Shown here piece after piece: positions 37,601-46,661 of a stretch of 64,000 nt of DNA (the stretch's first letter is position 1; each line of letters begins with the position of its first letter). Position numbers and translations under genes: made by a program. The notes below the pieces were generated by a model. It did not search any database. It was given only the letters and a program-made list of their open reading frames with translations, and had not been told where the DNA came from. The DNA is taken from assembly GCF_900143055.1 (NCBI RefSeq), contig NZ_FRCW01000002.1, positions 124,001 to 188,000 on the forward strand, given 5' to 3'. Origin of the DNA: Fibrobacter sp. UWR3. GTDB lineage: Bacteria > Fibrobacterota > Fibrobacteria > Fibrobacterales > Fibrobacteraceae.

Positions 37601-38442
37601 AATACGCCGAACTCACCAAGCCGCAGGCGGCACTGTACCAGAAGACGCTCGAGCACTTTATGCAGGAACTCGAGATGGAGCAGGCGCTGAGCGAGAAGGC
37701 GAACGACGCGCATGCGCTATTCAAGCGCAAGGGAATCATATTGCAGATGATTCTCGCCTTGAAGCAGATTTGCAACCACCCCGCGACATTCCTGAAGGGA
37801 TTAGACGAAAGACGAAAGACGAAAGACGAAAGGGACAATGCCGAAAATCGTCATCCTGACGACCATCGGGAGGAAAGATCCAGGGACACAACTCCCCCGC
37901 CAATGAGTTCCGGCAAGATGCAGATGCTCCTCGACCTGCTCACCTCCATCCAGGAACAGGGCGAAAAGACGCTCATATTCACGCAGTTCGCCGAAATGGG
38001 ATTCCTGCTCGAAAAGACCATCACGGAAGAACTCGGGCTCCGCACGCATTTCTACCACGGCGGATGCACGCAGACACAGCGCACCTCCATGATCGAGGAC
38101 TTCCAGAAAAACCCCGAATGCAAGGTGCTCATCCTCTCGCTCAAGGCGGGCGGAACGGGCCTCAACCTCACCGCCGCATCGCAGGTCATCCATTACGACT
38201 TGTGGTGGAACCCCGCCATCGAAGCGCAGGCCACCGACCGCGCATTCCGTATCGGGCAGACACGCAACGTGCAGGTCCACAGGTTCATCACCAAGGGAAC
38301 GTTCGAAGAAAAAATCAACGCGCTTTTGGAAACCAAGAAGTCCATCGCGAACATGACCGTAAGCGCGGGCGAAACCTGGCTCGCCGACATGGACGACAAG
38401 CAGCTCGGCGAAGTCTTCGGGCTCGACAACACCCTCGTATAG
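34618..38442 (+). CDS. SNF2-family helicase with SWIM zinc finger
   Basis: The 1274-residue protein has an N-terminal SWIM-like zinc motif (GCDCRDPVPCKY, about 122-135, with Tyr where the last His is expected), a long central region with an acidic Glu/Ala/Gly-rich linker (about 675-720), and the SNF2 engine: Walker A DDMGLGKT near 790, IVIDEAQNIKN near 885, and motif VI QATDRAFRIGQTR near 1205. SWI2/SNF2 enzymes with SWIM fingers move along DNA in transcription recycling or repair. The ATG at 34618 is preferred. A roughly 100-bp repeat-derived insert lies between the helicase lobes at 37797-37900. Confidence 0.88.
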   Translation: MDFGTRVNTWWSRKWLDTLLESADEQAVKQGLKFVERGQVTSIDIIDNRVISVVKGPNGGVHNNYIVFPKFKDEKADVFMNLLMQQPAEMLALKNGAMNPPLELLLAKSGLTLFDSIADVKMGCDCRDPVPCKYIVATFVKIAEQADSSPNLLFKLHGLDLEAYREHHTLEANLEAPQEQKIVRALGGKSKIFEQAVDNRLDFAEDSSDSLFANSQGSVTRTPRQILPQFDFDSWKDYSRILPAMLPNYPKFCPAGNFRKSFTDELEGCRKFFANYENFDQFLEHYRVNNSKTFIAENEALRIYHKNGWRWHFDHLNEGGNVIETGLSVPQVMGAVSWLGGRNLSWHHYTACYLFLLLKVAFHLVRTGAIYPQVFWTHKDVAQVRWLPAEMLPDILGIVADLEAAAPQKFAFTAREEEFVEMAEPAEQVLSLFISQLLRFAHTYKPALKTNHGNLLSFFFTCVSGRLAGNMLSVPAGIQKWFSVYSSLDFRTQLLFKCYESGEQVALEVFVIDTDKLTPLSTLFEENDARLLSILNILNGIADSFKPMGTYIENRAASPIMMQGAVLLQFLQDCLKKLEIFGIKTEIPKNLMNVGKPKPKIRLQGSMSFGAFTANDLLDFDWEVAIGDENVSAEEFLELAENADGLLKYKSQYVEVSAEDLQRIREQIEGRAKGDKGAKGPDAGAEGSADSENAGKDGAGSAAGDESTDGEDTDGEPVITQAKLVQACFTGECDGIPVDMAGEFKQQFDSWRSETEVALPEHLNATMRPYQVRGYSWMYKNLEIGFGCILADDMGLGKTLQVIAFLLKMHEEGKLAEKKALVVMPAGLLCNWQVEIKKFAPDLTFFAYHGGSRDLEKFHADVLLTTYATFRKDFVELNEREWQVIVIDEAQNIKNADSEQSRLLRRMRAPMKIAMSGTPVENRLMEFWTIMDFANRGFFPSAAEFREKFETPIQKMGNEKVAETFRKITAPFMLRRLKTDKSIISDLPDKIIQDEYAELTKPQAALYQKTLEHFMQELEMEQALSEKANDAHALFKRKGIILQMILALKQICNHPATFLKGLDERRKTKDERDNAENRHPDDHREERSRDTTPPPMSSGKMQMLLDLLTSIQEQGEKTLIFTQFAEMGFLLEKTITEELGLRTHFYHGGCTQTQRTSMIEDFQKNPECKVLILSLKAGGTGLNLTAASQVIHYDLWWNPAIEAQATDRAFRIGQTRNVQVHRFITKGTFEEKINALLETKKSIANMTVSAGETWLADMDDKQLGEVFGLDNTLV
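37803..37881. repeat. Heptamer repeat plus palindromic element inside the SNF2 gene
   Basis: Four tandem AGACGAA heptamers (37803-37830) are followed by a GTCATCCTGAC to AAAGATCC element (37850-37881) of the same class as intergenic palindromes in this window. The frame stays open through both, encoding a Lys/Asp/Glu/Arg-rich loop between the two helicase lobes, after NHPATF and before the SSGKMQMLLDLL helix. Confidence 0.8.
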
Positions 38443-38508
38443 CAAGATTTCAGCACAAACTAATCACAGAAAAAGTCCGCCGGAGCGACCTTCTTATTAA
38501 AACTTAAT

Positions 38509-38976
38509 CTATTTTGATTTCACTTTTTCTTTGATGAAAAAAAAGTGTAAATCCCCGCTAGGTTCATTTTCTCTTTGTACTATATTGGCCCCATTCACAC
38601 AAAAAACTTGCGTTTCTTCAATCATCCAATTTCCAGGGAATTTTTTCGTAAGCCATTCCTTATATTTCTCGCGAAACGGAACCAACTTGTACACAAAATA
38701 ACACAGAGAATCACAAATTTTAGGATTTTCTTGGAGATTCCCGTCTGTTATAGGACAGTAATATCGATCAACGAGACCTAATCGATAATGGATCGAATCA
38801 CCCTCATCTCGTTTAAATTTTTCGATATACTTTAAAACAGAATCGGCATCTACATAGTCAGGGCAATACACGCCATTTACAACTTTATATTCAAGTTTTT
38901 TGTTATTCTTTTCACCTTGTCCAAAAGCAAGGCAAAAAGAAGAAAGCAACAATAAAAAAAGCAACTTTTTATTCAT
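38509..38976 (-). CDS. Small secreted protein, unknown, AT-rich
   Basis: The 155-residue product has a signal peptide (LLFLLLLSSFCLAFG). The mature part is charged and Cys-containing with no recognised domain. Its ATG overlaps the stop of the upstream gene by one base (TAATG), so they are coupled. The coding sequence is much richer in A and T than the neighbours. An in-frame start 33 bp earlier is possible. Confidence 0.65.
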   Translation of the reverse strand: MNKKLLFLLLLSSFCLAFGQGEKNNKKLEYKVVNGVYCPDYVDADSVLKYIEKFKRDEGDSIHYRLGLVDRYYCPITDGNLQENPKICDSLCYFVYKLVPFREKYKEWLTKKFPGNWMIEETQVFCVNGANIVQRENEPSGDLHFFFIKEKVKSK

Positions 38977-39440
38977 TAGAATAGAATTCCATTTTTTATG
39001 TTGTAACAAGCCGTAGAATTATTCACATCAATCCACGCATTTTTCCATATAGGAAGGCCATCTATTTCTGCATTGTAATAATAGTCATAATCAACAAGAA
39101 CAAAATTTAAAGAATCTATTTCTGCAACTTCAGCCTTCGAATTCCATTTTTCTATACAATAACTAAAGGCATCCTCTGAAATACTACGCACAACATAAAC
39201 AAAAGAATCTTCTTCAACACTGCAATAGTTTGAATTATCACAATGATTTTTTCGTCCAGATGTATTAAAGATCTTTTTCGCAATATCTTTATCTAACCGG
39301 CAAGGATAAGGAACAGGGACGTCGCTATCCGAACAAAGAGGGCTTTGACTCTGTTTTGGATGAGTAAAACAAGAACAGAGAATCAAGCATAGTGAAAGAA
39401 TTAAATGCTTTGAAATCCTCATATAACTGACGACATTCAT
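38976..39440 (-). CDS. Small lipoprotein, unknown, AT-rich
   Basis: The 154-residue product has a lipoprotein signal ending CSC, with a candidate lipobox ILCSC, and a Cys-rich mature part (SDVPVPYPCRLD, then paired Cys around CDNSNYC). No family was recognised. A start at 39422 (MRISKHL) is possible. It is coupled to the downstream gene, and both are AT-rich, which together with their position between conserved genes suggests recent acquisition. Confidence 0.6.
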   Translation of the reverse strand: MNVVSYMRISKHLILSLCLILCSCFTHPKQSQSPLCSDSDVPVPYPCRLDKDIAKKIFNTSGRKNHCDNSNYCSVEEDSFVYVVRSISEDAFSYCIEKWNSKAEVAEIDSLNFVLVDYDYYYNAEIDGLPIWKNAWIDVNNSTACYNIKNGILF

Positions 39441-39457
39441 TAAGAAAGGCTTGCTTT

Positions 39458-40381
39458 CTATTCGGCCCAGTGGTTTCCGTTGTAGTTTTTGGCGGTGTCG
39501 GCGTCCATGCCGATTTGACGCACAAGGTCTTCCATGCTGGCGAACTTCTGTTCCGGGCGCAAATAGGCCATCAGGTCAAGCACCATGTGCTGCCCGTAGA
39601 TATCTTCGCTAAAATCGAGAAGGTAGGCTTCGATGGCCATCTGGTGGGGCCCGGGCGCAGAGGGTTGCACGCCGATATTCACCACGGCGCGGCAAATGCG
39701 GCCATCCGCAAGCCTCGCGGACGCCACGTACACGCCGGTTTTCGGCAGGAACTTGTACTGTTCCACCTGCAAATTCGCGGTCGGGAACCCGATGGTATGC
39801 CCGAGGCGCTTGCCCACGACTACGGTTCCGGAGAGGCGGTAGGGTCGCCCGAGGTATGTCTGCGCGCGGGAAACGTCGCCGTTCAATAGCGCGTTGCGCA
39901 CGGCGGAAGAACTCACGCGTTCGCCCTTGTGTAGCACAATGGAAAGCATCTGCGTGCTGAGTTCCGGGAACGCGGCGGTAATCGTCTCGTAGTTGCCCTT
40001 GCCGCCCGCGCCAAAGCAGTGGTCGTGCCCGAAGAACATGGAGCACACACCGCGCTTCTCGATGAGTTCCTTACGGACAAATTCATCAAACGGGAGTCTT
40101 GCGACTTCGGGCGTAAACGGCAGCACCAGAAAATCGAGCCCGAGGCTCTCGATGAACTCGCGCTTTTCTTCGGTGGTGGTGAGGAGCAGCGGGTCACCGG
40201 GGCCACGCAGCACGTAGTTGGAATGGGGTTCGAAGGTGATGACGGTCGGAATCCAGCCGTTCACTTCGGCGACGGCCTTCAGGGTGCGGAAAAGCGCCTG
40301 GTGCCCCAGGTGGCACCCGTCAAAATTACCCATCGTCACGGCTCTTTTCTGTTTCTCGTTCACCGGCATTCTCTTTTCCAT
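39458..40381 (-). CDS. ribF: Bifunctional riboflavin kinase/FAD synthetase
   Basis: The 307-residue protein has an N-terminal FAD synthetase nucleotidyltransferase domain with GNFDGCHLGHQ and a C-terminal riboflavin kinase domain with GHTIGFPTANL (about 190-300). RibF makes FMN and FAD from riboflavin. It is the last gene of the rimP-nusA-infB-rbfA-truB unit, a common bacterial arrangement, but is separated from truB by a 92-bp spacer containing a palindromic element. Confidence 0.92.
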   Translation of the reverse strand: MEKRMPVNEKQKRAVTMGNFDGCHLGHQALFRTLKAVAEVNGWIPTVITFEPHSNYVLRGPGDPLLLTTTEEKREFIESLGLDFLVLPFTPEVARLPFDEFVRKELIEKRGVCSMFFGHDHCFGAGGKGNYETITAAFPELSTQMLSIVLHKGERVSSSAVRNALLNGDVSRAQTYLGRPYRLSGTVVVGKRLGHTIGFPTANLQVEQYKFLPKTGVYVASARLADGRICRAVVNIGVQPSAPGPHQMAIEAYLLDFSEDIYGQHMVLDLMAYLRPEQKFASMEDLVRQIGMDADTAKNYNGNHWAE

Positions 40382-40392
40382 TCTTACCTGCA

Positions 40393-40467
40393 GTCATTCT
40401 GGAGGACCTTTGGTCCGATAGAATCCATGGACTCTATCGTTCGCCTACTGGCTCGCTCCAGAGTGAC
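40393..40467. repeat. GTCATTCTGGA/TCCAGAGTGAC palindromic element
   Basis: The arms GTCATTCTGGA (40393-40403) and TCCAGAGTGAC (40457-40467) are inverted complements with one mismatch. The inside holds further inverted words around GATAGAATCC. The same arms occur inside the gene at 52746 (54864-54899). Confidence 0.75.
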
Positions 40468-40473
40468 AAATAC

Positions 40474-41400
40474 TTACTCATCTTCCCCTAGATAAATCTT
40501 CGGGCAGATGCGGCCCGGTTCGTAGCGGCACACGCTCAGCACGTTGCCATCCGCATCGGCGGCAAACACGAGCCTTTCGCAGTCGTCGCCACGGCCCTGC
40601 TGTTTTTCAACACCTTCAATGGCTTCGCGCCATGGAATCCAGTTGCCCTTGCGGATAACCGCCATCTGGTCTGCATCGAGTTTCACGACCGGGAAGTCGA
40701 GCACCTGCTCCACGGACTTGAGGTGTTCGCGCGTCAGGTCTTCCCCGCGCACGGCGGATTCCACGGAAACCTTCCCTATGCGGTGGCGGCGAATCTGCGA
40801 GACGCACCCGCAGGTCCCGAGAGAGCGCGCAATGTCGCGCCCGAGCGCACGCACGTAGGTTCCCTTGCTGCAAACGCACTCGATATCGAACGTCGCAAAT
40901 TCCTTCCCGGAGCAACCCTCGGTAACGCCGCCCTCGCCCACAACCTTAAGCGATTCGATATGAATGCGGCGCGGCTTCATCTCGAAATCCTTCCCGCGTT
41001 CGGCCCAGTCGCTCGCGCGGCGACCGTCAATCTTTACCGCGCAATAGCGGGGCGGAACCTGGTCGATGTCGCCCGTGAACTGCGGGAGAACCGCATCGAT
41101 GGCAGCACGGCTCACCGTCAACGCGGCACCTTGCTCCACCACATCGCCATCCCATTCGAGGGTGTCGGTCTCGTAGCCCAGATGCAGGCGGAACGTGTAG
41201 CACTTGTCCTTCGCCTCCACGTAAGGCAACAGGCGCGTCGCACGCCCGGTGGCGGCGATAATCAGGCCCGACGCCCGCAGGTCGAGCGTCCCGGCATGCC
41301 CCACGCGCTTAGTACAAAAGACCCTTTTCAACGGGAAAAGGGCCTTGAACGATGTTTCGCCGGCAGCTTTGTCCAGCAGGATGAATCCCGAAGGAGCCAA
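40474..41400 (-). CDS. truB: tRNA pseudouridine-55 synthase TruB
   Basis: The 308-residue protein has the TruB core with the catalytic Asp in GHAGTLDLRASGL (D40), the VPPRYCAVKIDGRRA segment, and GTYVRALGRDIA. A C-terminal PUA-like domain follows. It makes pseudouridine 55 in the T loop of tRNAs. It starts with TTG directly after the rbfA TAG, with an AGGGG site just upstream and no better start before the conserved sequence. Confidence 0.93.
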   Translation of the reverse strand: MAPSGFILLDKAAGETSFKALFPLKRVFCTKRVGHAGTLDLRASGLIIAATGRATRLLPYVEAKDKCYTFRLHLGYETDTLEWDGDVVEQGAALTVSRAAIDAVLPQFTGDIDQVPPRYCAVKIDGRRASDWAERGKDFEMKPRRIHIESLKVVGEGGVTEGCSGKEFATFDIECVCSKGTYVRALGRDIARSLGTCGCVSQIRRHRIGKVSVESAVRGEDLTREHLKSVEQVLDFPVVKLDADQMAVIRKGNWIPWREAIEGVEKQQGRGDDCERLVFAADADGNVLSVCRYEPGRICPKIYLGEDE

Positions 41401-41754
41401 CTAGAGTTCCCCTTTCTGCTTCAGCTCGGCGAGGATTTCCTCGATGTGCATCGCATGTTCCAGGTTCTCGTCCAGCACAAACTTGAGTTCGGGAATCTTG
41501 CGTATCTTGAGCGACTTGCCCAGCACGCCGCGGATAAAGCCCGCGGAATTGTTGAGGCCAATCAGGGAATCGGTCTTTTCCTTGTCGGTACCCATGACGG
41601 ACACGAGAATCTTCGCATAGCTCAGGTCCTCGGTAATCGTCACGCGGGTAATGCTCGCAAGGCTGCTCACGCGAGGATCCTTCAAGCCTTTCTGCAAAAG
41701 CTTTCCGATTTCCTCGCGGAACTGTTCGCCCAGTCTGTCTGTTCTGCGACTCAT
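41401..41754 (-). CDS. rbfA: Ribosome-binding factor A
   Basis: The 117-residue protein has the RbfA KH-like layout: a helical [16 protein letters not shown] start, LKDPRVSSLASITRVTIT, and a FVLDENLEHAMHIEEIL end. RbfA matures the 16S rRNA 5' end and the 30S subunit. Its ATG overlaps the infB stop by one base (TAATG). Confidence 0.93.
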   Translation of the reverse strand: MSRRTDRLGEQFREEIGKLLQKGLKDPRVSSLASITRVTITEDLSYAKILVSVMGTDKEKTDSLIGLNNSAGFIRGVLGKSLKIRKIPELKFVLDENLEHAMHIEEILAELKQKGEL

Positions 41755-44700
41755 TAGGCGTCCTTTTCCTCGGCAGCCTTCTTGGCCTTCTCTTCGGCTT
41801 CTTCGCGGGCGACGTCTTCAAGCGTACGAGCAACCTTGACTTCCTTGAAGAAGATGAGGCTGTCGCCTTCCTTGATATCGTCGTAGCCCTTGAGGCCGAT
41901 ACCGCACTCGAAGCCACGAGCGACAGACTTGACGTCGTCCTTCATGCGCTTGAGCGACTGGACCACGGTCGTACCGAGTTCCACGCCGTTGCGGTACACG
42001 CGAACGTGAGAGGTGCGGTCCACTTCGCCGTCGGTAACCATACAGCCGGCGATGAGGCCGATCTTCGGAATCTTGAACACCTGGCGAATTTCGGCTTCGC
42101 CCGAAAGTTCCTCGCGCATAATCGGCTTGAGGAGGCCTTCCACGGCGTTCTTGATATCCTCGATGCAGTCGTAAATCACGCGGTAGTTGCGGATTTCGAT
42201 ACCTTCCTTCTGCGCCATCTCGCGGATAGAGAGCGAGGGCATCAGGTGGAACGAGACGATGATGGCAGATGCGGTCGTCGCAAGCAGGATATCGGATTCC
42301 GTAATGGTTCCCACACCCTTGCGGATGATGTTGACGCGCACTTCCCTGTTGGTAAGTTTTTCGAGGGATGCGGCAAGAGCTTCGGCAGAACCACCCACGT
42401 CGGCCTTGACGATGAGGTTGAGTTCGGAGAGCTTGCCTTCCTTCTTGTCGTTGAAGGAGTTCTCGAGAGAAACAGTCTTGCGGGCGCGCAGGTCGCGTTC
42501 GCGGGCCGCCATGCGGCGCTTGCTCGCGATCTCACGTGCCGTCTTTTCGTCGTCGACCACGATGAGGTCGTCACCGGCCTGCGGCGTACCGTCGAAACCG
42601 AGCACCTGGCACGGGCTGGAAGGCGGCACGGCCTTGAGCTGCTCGCCACGTTCGTTGAACATGGCGCGCACGCGACCGGCGTAGATACCACACACGAACG
42701 GGTCACCTACATGGAGCGTACCGTTCTGCACGAGGATCGTAGCCATGGAGCCCTTGCCCACATCGAGCTTGGATTCCACGACAGCGCCACGGGCGTGAGC
42801 GTCCGGGTTCGCCTTGAGTTCCTGAACTTCGGCTTCGAGAGCGAGCGTTTCCAGGAGCTGGTCCATGCCCTGGCCCGTACGGGCAGAGACTTCCACACAG
42901 CTCGTGGTACCGCCCCACTGTTCCACTTCCACGCCGCGTTCGGCGAGCTGGGCGCGGATCTTGTCGGGGTTCGCCGTCGGAAGGTCAATCTTCGTGATGG
43001 CGACAACCATCGGGACCTTCTCGCGCTTTGCAAGTTCAATACATTCAACCGTCTGGGGCATCACCATGGAGTCGGCAGCCACAACGAGCACGATCACGTC
43101 AGTCACCTGAGAACCACGGGCACGCATGGCGCTGAACGCCTCGTGACCCGGAGTATCGAGGAAGGTCACCTTGCCCTGTGCCGTCGTTACTTCGTATGCA
43201 CCGATGTGCTGGGTAATGCCACCCGATTCGCCAGAAACCACGTGGGTCTTGCGGATCCAGTCGAGGAGAGAAGTCTTACCGTGGTCCACGTGGCCCATCA
43301 CGGTCACCACCGGATGGCGCGGCTTCAGGTTTTCCTGGGATTCCTCTTCCACGCCGAGAGCTTCCTCTTCGTATTCTTCCATGAGCTGAGCCTCGTAGCC
43401 GAACTCGTCTGCAAGAATCTGGATGGTCTCGAAATCGAGGCGGGCGTTGATGGTCACCATCATGCCCATCTCCATGCACTTCGCAATCACGCGGGCGGGC
43501 ATCTGGTCCATAAGGCCGGCGAGTTCGCCCACGGTAATGAAGTCGGAGGTCTTGAGAATCTTCTTCTCTTCGCCGGAACCGTTGTCGTTGTGTTCCTTGC
43601 GGTAAACCTTCTTGACAGGCTTCTTGGAAAGGTCGGCCATCACGCGCGAGACGTTCTGGCGTACCATTTCCTGCTGCTGTTCTTTCTGCTGTTCCTGGCG
43701 GTCACGGCTGTTGCCACGGCGGTTCTTGTCGTTGCCGTGACGGCCATTCTGGCCCTTGCCCGGAGCGTTACCGCCCTTGCCGGCATTCTGCGCGCCCATC
43801 CCGGATGCGCTCGCGTTGAACGCCTCCTGCATGGAGCCGCTGGAGAACCCGCCGTTACGGCCGGTGTAGCCGCCGCGGGAACTGCTTGCGCCACCACCCT
43901 GACCGGGCCTGCGCTGGCCACCGTTACGGTTATCGCCCGGGCCGCTGCTACGCGGGCCGAACGAACCGGTGTAACCCTGGGCATTGCTCGGGCCACGTCC
44001 ACCGGGGCCGGGGCGACGGTTGCCACCCGGACCGCGGCCGCCCTGCTGTTGCTGCTGGCTCTTCGCGATACGTGCGAGGATTGCGGCATCGGGCTTGAAG
44101 ACCTGGGCCTTCATCGGGGGCTGCTTGAGTTCAGTATTCGCCGTCATCATCGTCGGCGCTGCCGGTGCGGGTGCCGGAGCCGGAGCTGCAACAGGCTTTT
44201 CGGGAGCAGCAGCGGGTTTTTCGGCAGCCGGGGCCTGCGGCTTCGGAGCCTCAGGTGCGGCAGACGCAGGAGCGGGAGCGGGCTTCGGAGCGGCAGGCGC
44301 TTCGGATTTGGCGGGCTCGACCTTCGGGGCCTCGGCGGGAACCGCGGGGGCAGCCGGAGCGGCCGGTGCGGGAGCAGCCGGCTTTGCCGGGGCTTCGGCA
44401 GCGGGCGTTTCGGCAGCGGCAGGCTTTGCCGCAGCCTTCGGCGCAGCGGGCTTGGCCGTTGCCTTCCTAGTCGTGGTCGCCTTCTTGAGGCTAATCTTCA
44501 CGCCGTCCTTCGTCGTCGACGTAGTCGTCGACTTCTTCTTTTCGGTAGAAGATTCCGCATCGGAAGATGTGTTCTTCTTCAAGTTCTTGGTGCGGGCTTC
44601 CTGCTTCTTCTTTTCATCGGCGACGGCCGCTTCGATCTTTTCGAATTCCGAAGCGTTCACCTTCGACACCTGCGTCAACACCTTGACGCCGTTGTCGCGC

Positions 44701-44780
44701 AACAGTTTCACGACGAAGTCACTCTTGACTCCGTGTTCCTTAGCCCAATCGACCGGTTTAATCTGTTCTTCAATACTCAT
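41754..44780 (-). CDS. infB: Translation initiation factor IF-2
   Basis: The 1008-residue protein has an N-terminal IF-2 domain ([15 protein letters not shown]), a long Ala/Pro/Lys-rich region (about 90-225), a Gly/Arg/Asn/Gln-rich low-complexity region (about 250-365), and the GTPase core with [17 protein letters not shown] and TKIDL, followed by domains II-IV. IF-2 loads initiator tRNA on the 30S subunit. The low-complexity linkers are unusually long, but expanded N-termini are known for IF-2. It is coupled to rbfA. Confidence 0.95.
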   Translation of the reverse strand: MSIEEQIKPVDWAKEHGVKSDFVVKLLRDNGVKVLTQVSKVNASEFEKIEAAVADEKKKQEARTKNLKKNTSSDAESSTEKKKSTTTSTTKDGVKISLKKATTTRKATAKPAAPKAAAKPAAAETPAAEAPAKPAAPAPAAPAAPAVPAEAPKVEPAKSEAPAAPKPAPAPASAAPEAPKPQAPAAEKPAAAPEKPVAAPAPAPAPAAPTMMTANTELKQPPMKAQVFKPDAAILARIAKSQQQQQGGRGPGGNRRPGPGGRGPSNAQGYTGSFGPRSSGPGDNRNGGQRRPGQGGGASSSRGGYTGRNGGFSSGSMQEAFNASASGMGAQNAGKGGNAPGKGQNGRHGNDKNRRGNSRDRQEQQKEQQQEMVRQNVSRVMADLSKKPVKKVYRKEHNDNGSGEEKKILKTSDFITVGELAGLMDQMPARVIAKCMEMGMMVTINARLDFETIQILADEFGYEAQLMEEYEEEALGVEEESQENLKPRHPVVTVMGHVDHGKTSLLDWIRKTHVVSGESGGITQHIGAYEVTTAQGKVTFLDTPGHEAFSAMRARGSQVTDVIVLVVAADSMVMPQTVECIELAKREKVPMVVAITKIDLPTANPDKIRAQLAERGVEVEQWGGTTSCVEVSARTGQGMDQLLETLALEAEVQELKANPDAHARGAVVESKLDVGKGSMATILVQNGTLHVGDPFVCGIYAGRVRAMFNERGEQLKAVPPSSPCQVLGFDGTPQAGDDLIVVDDEKTAREIASKRRMAARERDLRARKTVSLENSFNDKKEGKLSELNLIVKADVGGSAEALAASLEKLTNREVRVNIIRKGVGTITESDILLATTASAIIVSFHLMPSLSIREMAQKEGIEIRNYRVIYDCIEDIKNAVEGLLKPIMREELSGEAEIRQVFKIPKIGLIAGCMVTDGEVDRTSHVRVYRNGVELGTTVVQSLKRMKDDVKSVARGFECGIGLKGYDDIKEGDSLIFFKEVKVARTLEDVAREEAEEKAKKAAEEKDA

Positions 44781-44818
44781 TAATTAGCCTGTTTATTGAT
44801 CCCGTTTTTTAAGAGAGA

Positions 44819-46036
44819 CTAGCCTTCCTCTCCCTGTTTTTCTGTATTAGCAAAGAGGGATTCTGCCTTGCTTACAGCACTGTGGCGGAGTTCGTGAGCA
44901 CGCGGAGCCAAGACCTGGGCCTTAGCATCGGCGTCCTTCTCGGACCATTCCTTTTCGCCGAACACGTCGAGGTCGCGTTCCACGAGCTGGGAGGCAAGCT
45001 TCACGTTCTGGCCGTTCTTGCCAATCGCCTGTGCGAGGTTGTCGTCGTTGATGACCACCACCACGCGGGAAGTGCCCGGCACTTCATTGAGCATCACGAC
45101 GTTCGCCGGAGAAAGCGCACGGGTGATGAAGGTCTGGATATCCGGATTCCACTGCACGATATCGATGCGTTCGTTGCCAAGTTCGCGCACGATGGTCTGC
45201 ACGCGGGCACCCTTCATGCCCACACATGCGCCGACCGGGTCGATCTTCTCGTCGCGGGAGTACACGGCAATCTTGGCGCGGTAACCCGGTTCGCGAGCAA
45301 CGCCCTTGATTTCGACGGAGCCTTCGTAAATCTCCGGAACTTCCTGGCGGAAGAGTTCCTTGAGGAAGTCGCCGCTTGCGCGGGAAAGCACGACCTGCGC
45401 GCCGTTCTTCGCGGATTCTTCCACGCGGGCGATAACGGCCTTCACGGACTGGCCCTGCTGGAGGCGTTCGTGGCCAATCTGTTCGCGAGGCGGAATCATG
45501 GCTTCGGTCTGCTTGCCCAGGGAAACAATCACGTTGCGGCCTTCGAGGCGGAGCACTTCGCCGCTGATCATGGAACCGATGCGGTCCTTGTAGGTATTCA
45601 TGATCTTCATGCGTTCGGCATCGCGGATCTGCTGGGTCAAAAGCTGCTTGGCGGTCTGGATGGCCTGGCGACCGAAGGAGGTGGTCGGAACTTCCATTTC
45701 AAGGAAGTCACCCGGCTGGGCGTCCTCGTTGTATTCCTGCGCCTCGGCAACGAGCATGTAGCCTTCGTCCATCTCCTCGACTTCCTCGGCGGTCATGTTC
45801 GGGTCGTAGTCCGGATAGTCGTCCACCACTTCGACGCGGAGGAACACGTGGATTTCGTTCGTTTCCTTGTCGATATCCACTTCAATCTTCTTGTCGATGT
45901 GCAGGTACTTGCGTGCGGCAGAAATCAGGGCCTGCTTGAGTGCGCCCTCGATGACGGAGTCGTCCATGTTCTTGGCGTCCATCACTTCCTTGAGCACTTC
46001 AACCAGATTAACCTTGGGTTCGTTCTTTTTAGCCAT
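44819..46036 (-). CDS. nusA: Transcription termination/antitermination protein NusA
   Basis: The 405-residue protein has the NusA N-terminal RNA-polymerase-binding domain, an S1 domain (about 135-200: ISGEVLRLEGRNVIVSLG) and two KH domains (CVGMKGARVQTIVREL and QAIGKNGQNVKLASQL). The acidic C-terminal repeats of E. coli NusA are absent, as in many bacteria. It controls pausing, termination and antitermination. It follows rimP after 14 bp, and a GGAAGG site precedes its ATG. Confidence 0.95.
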   Translation of the reverse strand: MAKKNEPKVNLVEVLKEVMDAKNMDDSVIEGALKQALISAARKYLHIDKKIEVDIDKETNEIHVFLRVEVVDDYPDYDPNMTAEEVEEMDEGYMLVAEAQEYNEDAQPGDFLEMEVPTTSFGRQAIQTAKQLLTQQIRDAERMKIMNTYKDRIGSMISGEVLRLEGRNVIVSLGKQTEAMIPPREQIGHERLQQGQSVKAVIARVEESAKNGAQVVLSRASGDFLKELFRQEVPEIYEGSVEIKGVAREPGYRAKIAVYSRDEKIDPVGACVGMKGARVQTIVRELGNERIDIVQWNPDIQTFITRALSPANVVMLNEVPGTSRVVVVINDDNLAQAIGKNGQNVKLASQLVERDLDVFGEKEWSEKDADAKAQVLAPRAHELRHSAVSKAESLFANTEKQGEEG

Positions 46037-46050
46037 TTTAGACCTTCCTA

Positions 46051-46497
46051 TTATATTTGTACATCTACTTTCGCAACCAGCACCTCGGAGCGGGGAACGA
46101 CCACGTCGCCCGCGTTACCCTTGAGGGTGAGCGTCAAACTTTCTTCGTCTGCAGCCTTGAGCTTGCCCGTAACGGGCTTACCGGTGCTGCGCGTGACCCG
46201 CAAAAAGCGACCGATGTTGCGGGTAAAATCGGCGACCGACTTCAAGGGGCGGTCCAACCCGGGGGACGAAACTTCGAGCGTGTACGCCCCCTCGATAATC
46301 TCCGGGTCCAGGTCGAGGGCATCGGAAAGGTGACGGCTCACGCTTGAGCAATCGTCTATCGTGACGCCTTCAGGCTTGTCGATATAGAGGCGGAGCGTCT
46401 TGCGCTTGCCCGCACGGAACATATCCTGTTCCACCAACGTGACGCCTACGGCCTTGCATGCCTCGGCGATAAGCGTATCCAGTTTCTGGTTAGCCAA
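46051..46497 (-). CDS. rimP: Ribosome maturation factor RimP
   Basis: The 148-residue protein matches RimP: YIDKPEGVTIDDCSSVSRHLSDALD and a YTLEVSSPGLDRPLK segment, then an SH3-like C-terminal domain. It assists 30S assembly. It starts with TTG; a GAGG site lies five bases upstream and no ATG precedes the conserved part. It opens the rimP-nusA-infB-rbfA-truB-ribF unit. The 160 bp upstream hold no gene. Confidence 0.92.
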   Translation of the reverse strand: MANQKLDTLIAEACKAVGVTLVEQDMFRAGKRKTLRLYIDKPEGVTIDDCSSVSRHLSDALDLDPEIIEGAYTLEVSSPGLDRPLKSVADFTRNIGRFLRVTRSTGKPVTGKLKAADEESLTLTLKGNAGDVVVPRSEVLVAKVDVQI

Positions 46498-46661
46498 ATA
46501 GACCTCGTATAATAAACGGCGTTCGTATACGGCCCCGAATTCTGCTCATTTAAGCCGAAATCGGGTCCACGAACGTCAAGACGCACCAAATAGAGAAATT
46601 TTTTCGCCTTCGGGCAACCGGCAAGGCCGGAAACAGGGGCTGTTGGAGGGGAAAGCGGGGC

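Noticed and set aside
42006-44783. A 925-residue plus-strand frame antisense to infB
   Set aside because: It mirrors the codon use of infB, has His/Leu-rich composition typical of antisense shadows, and infB is a certain gene.
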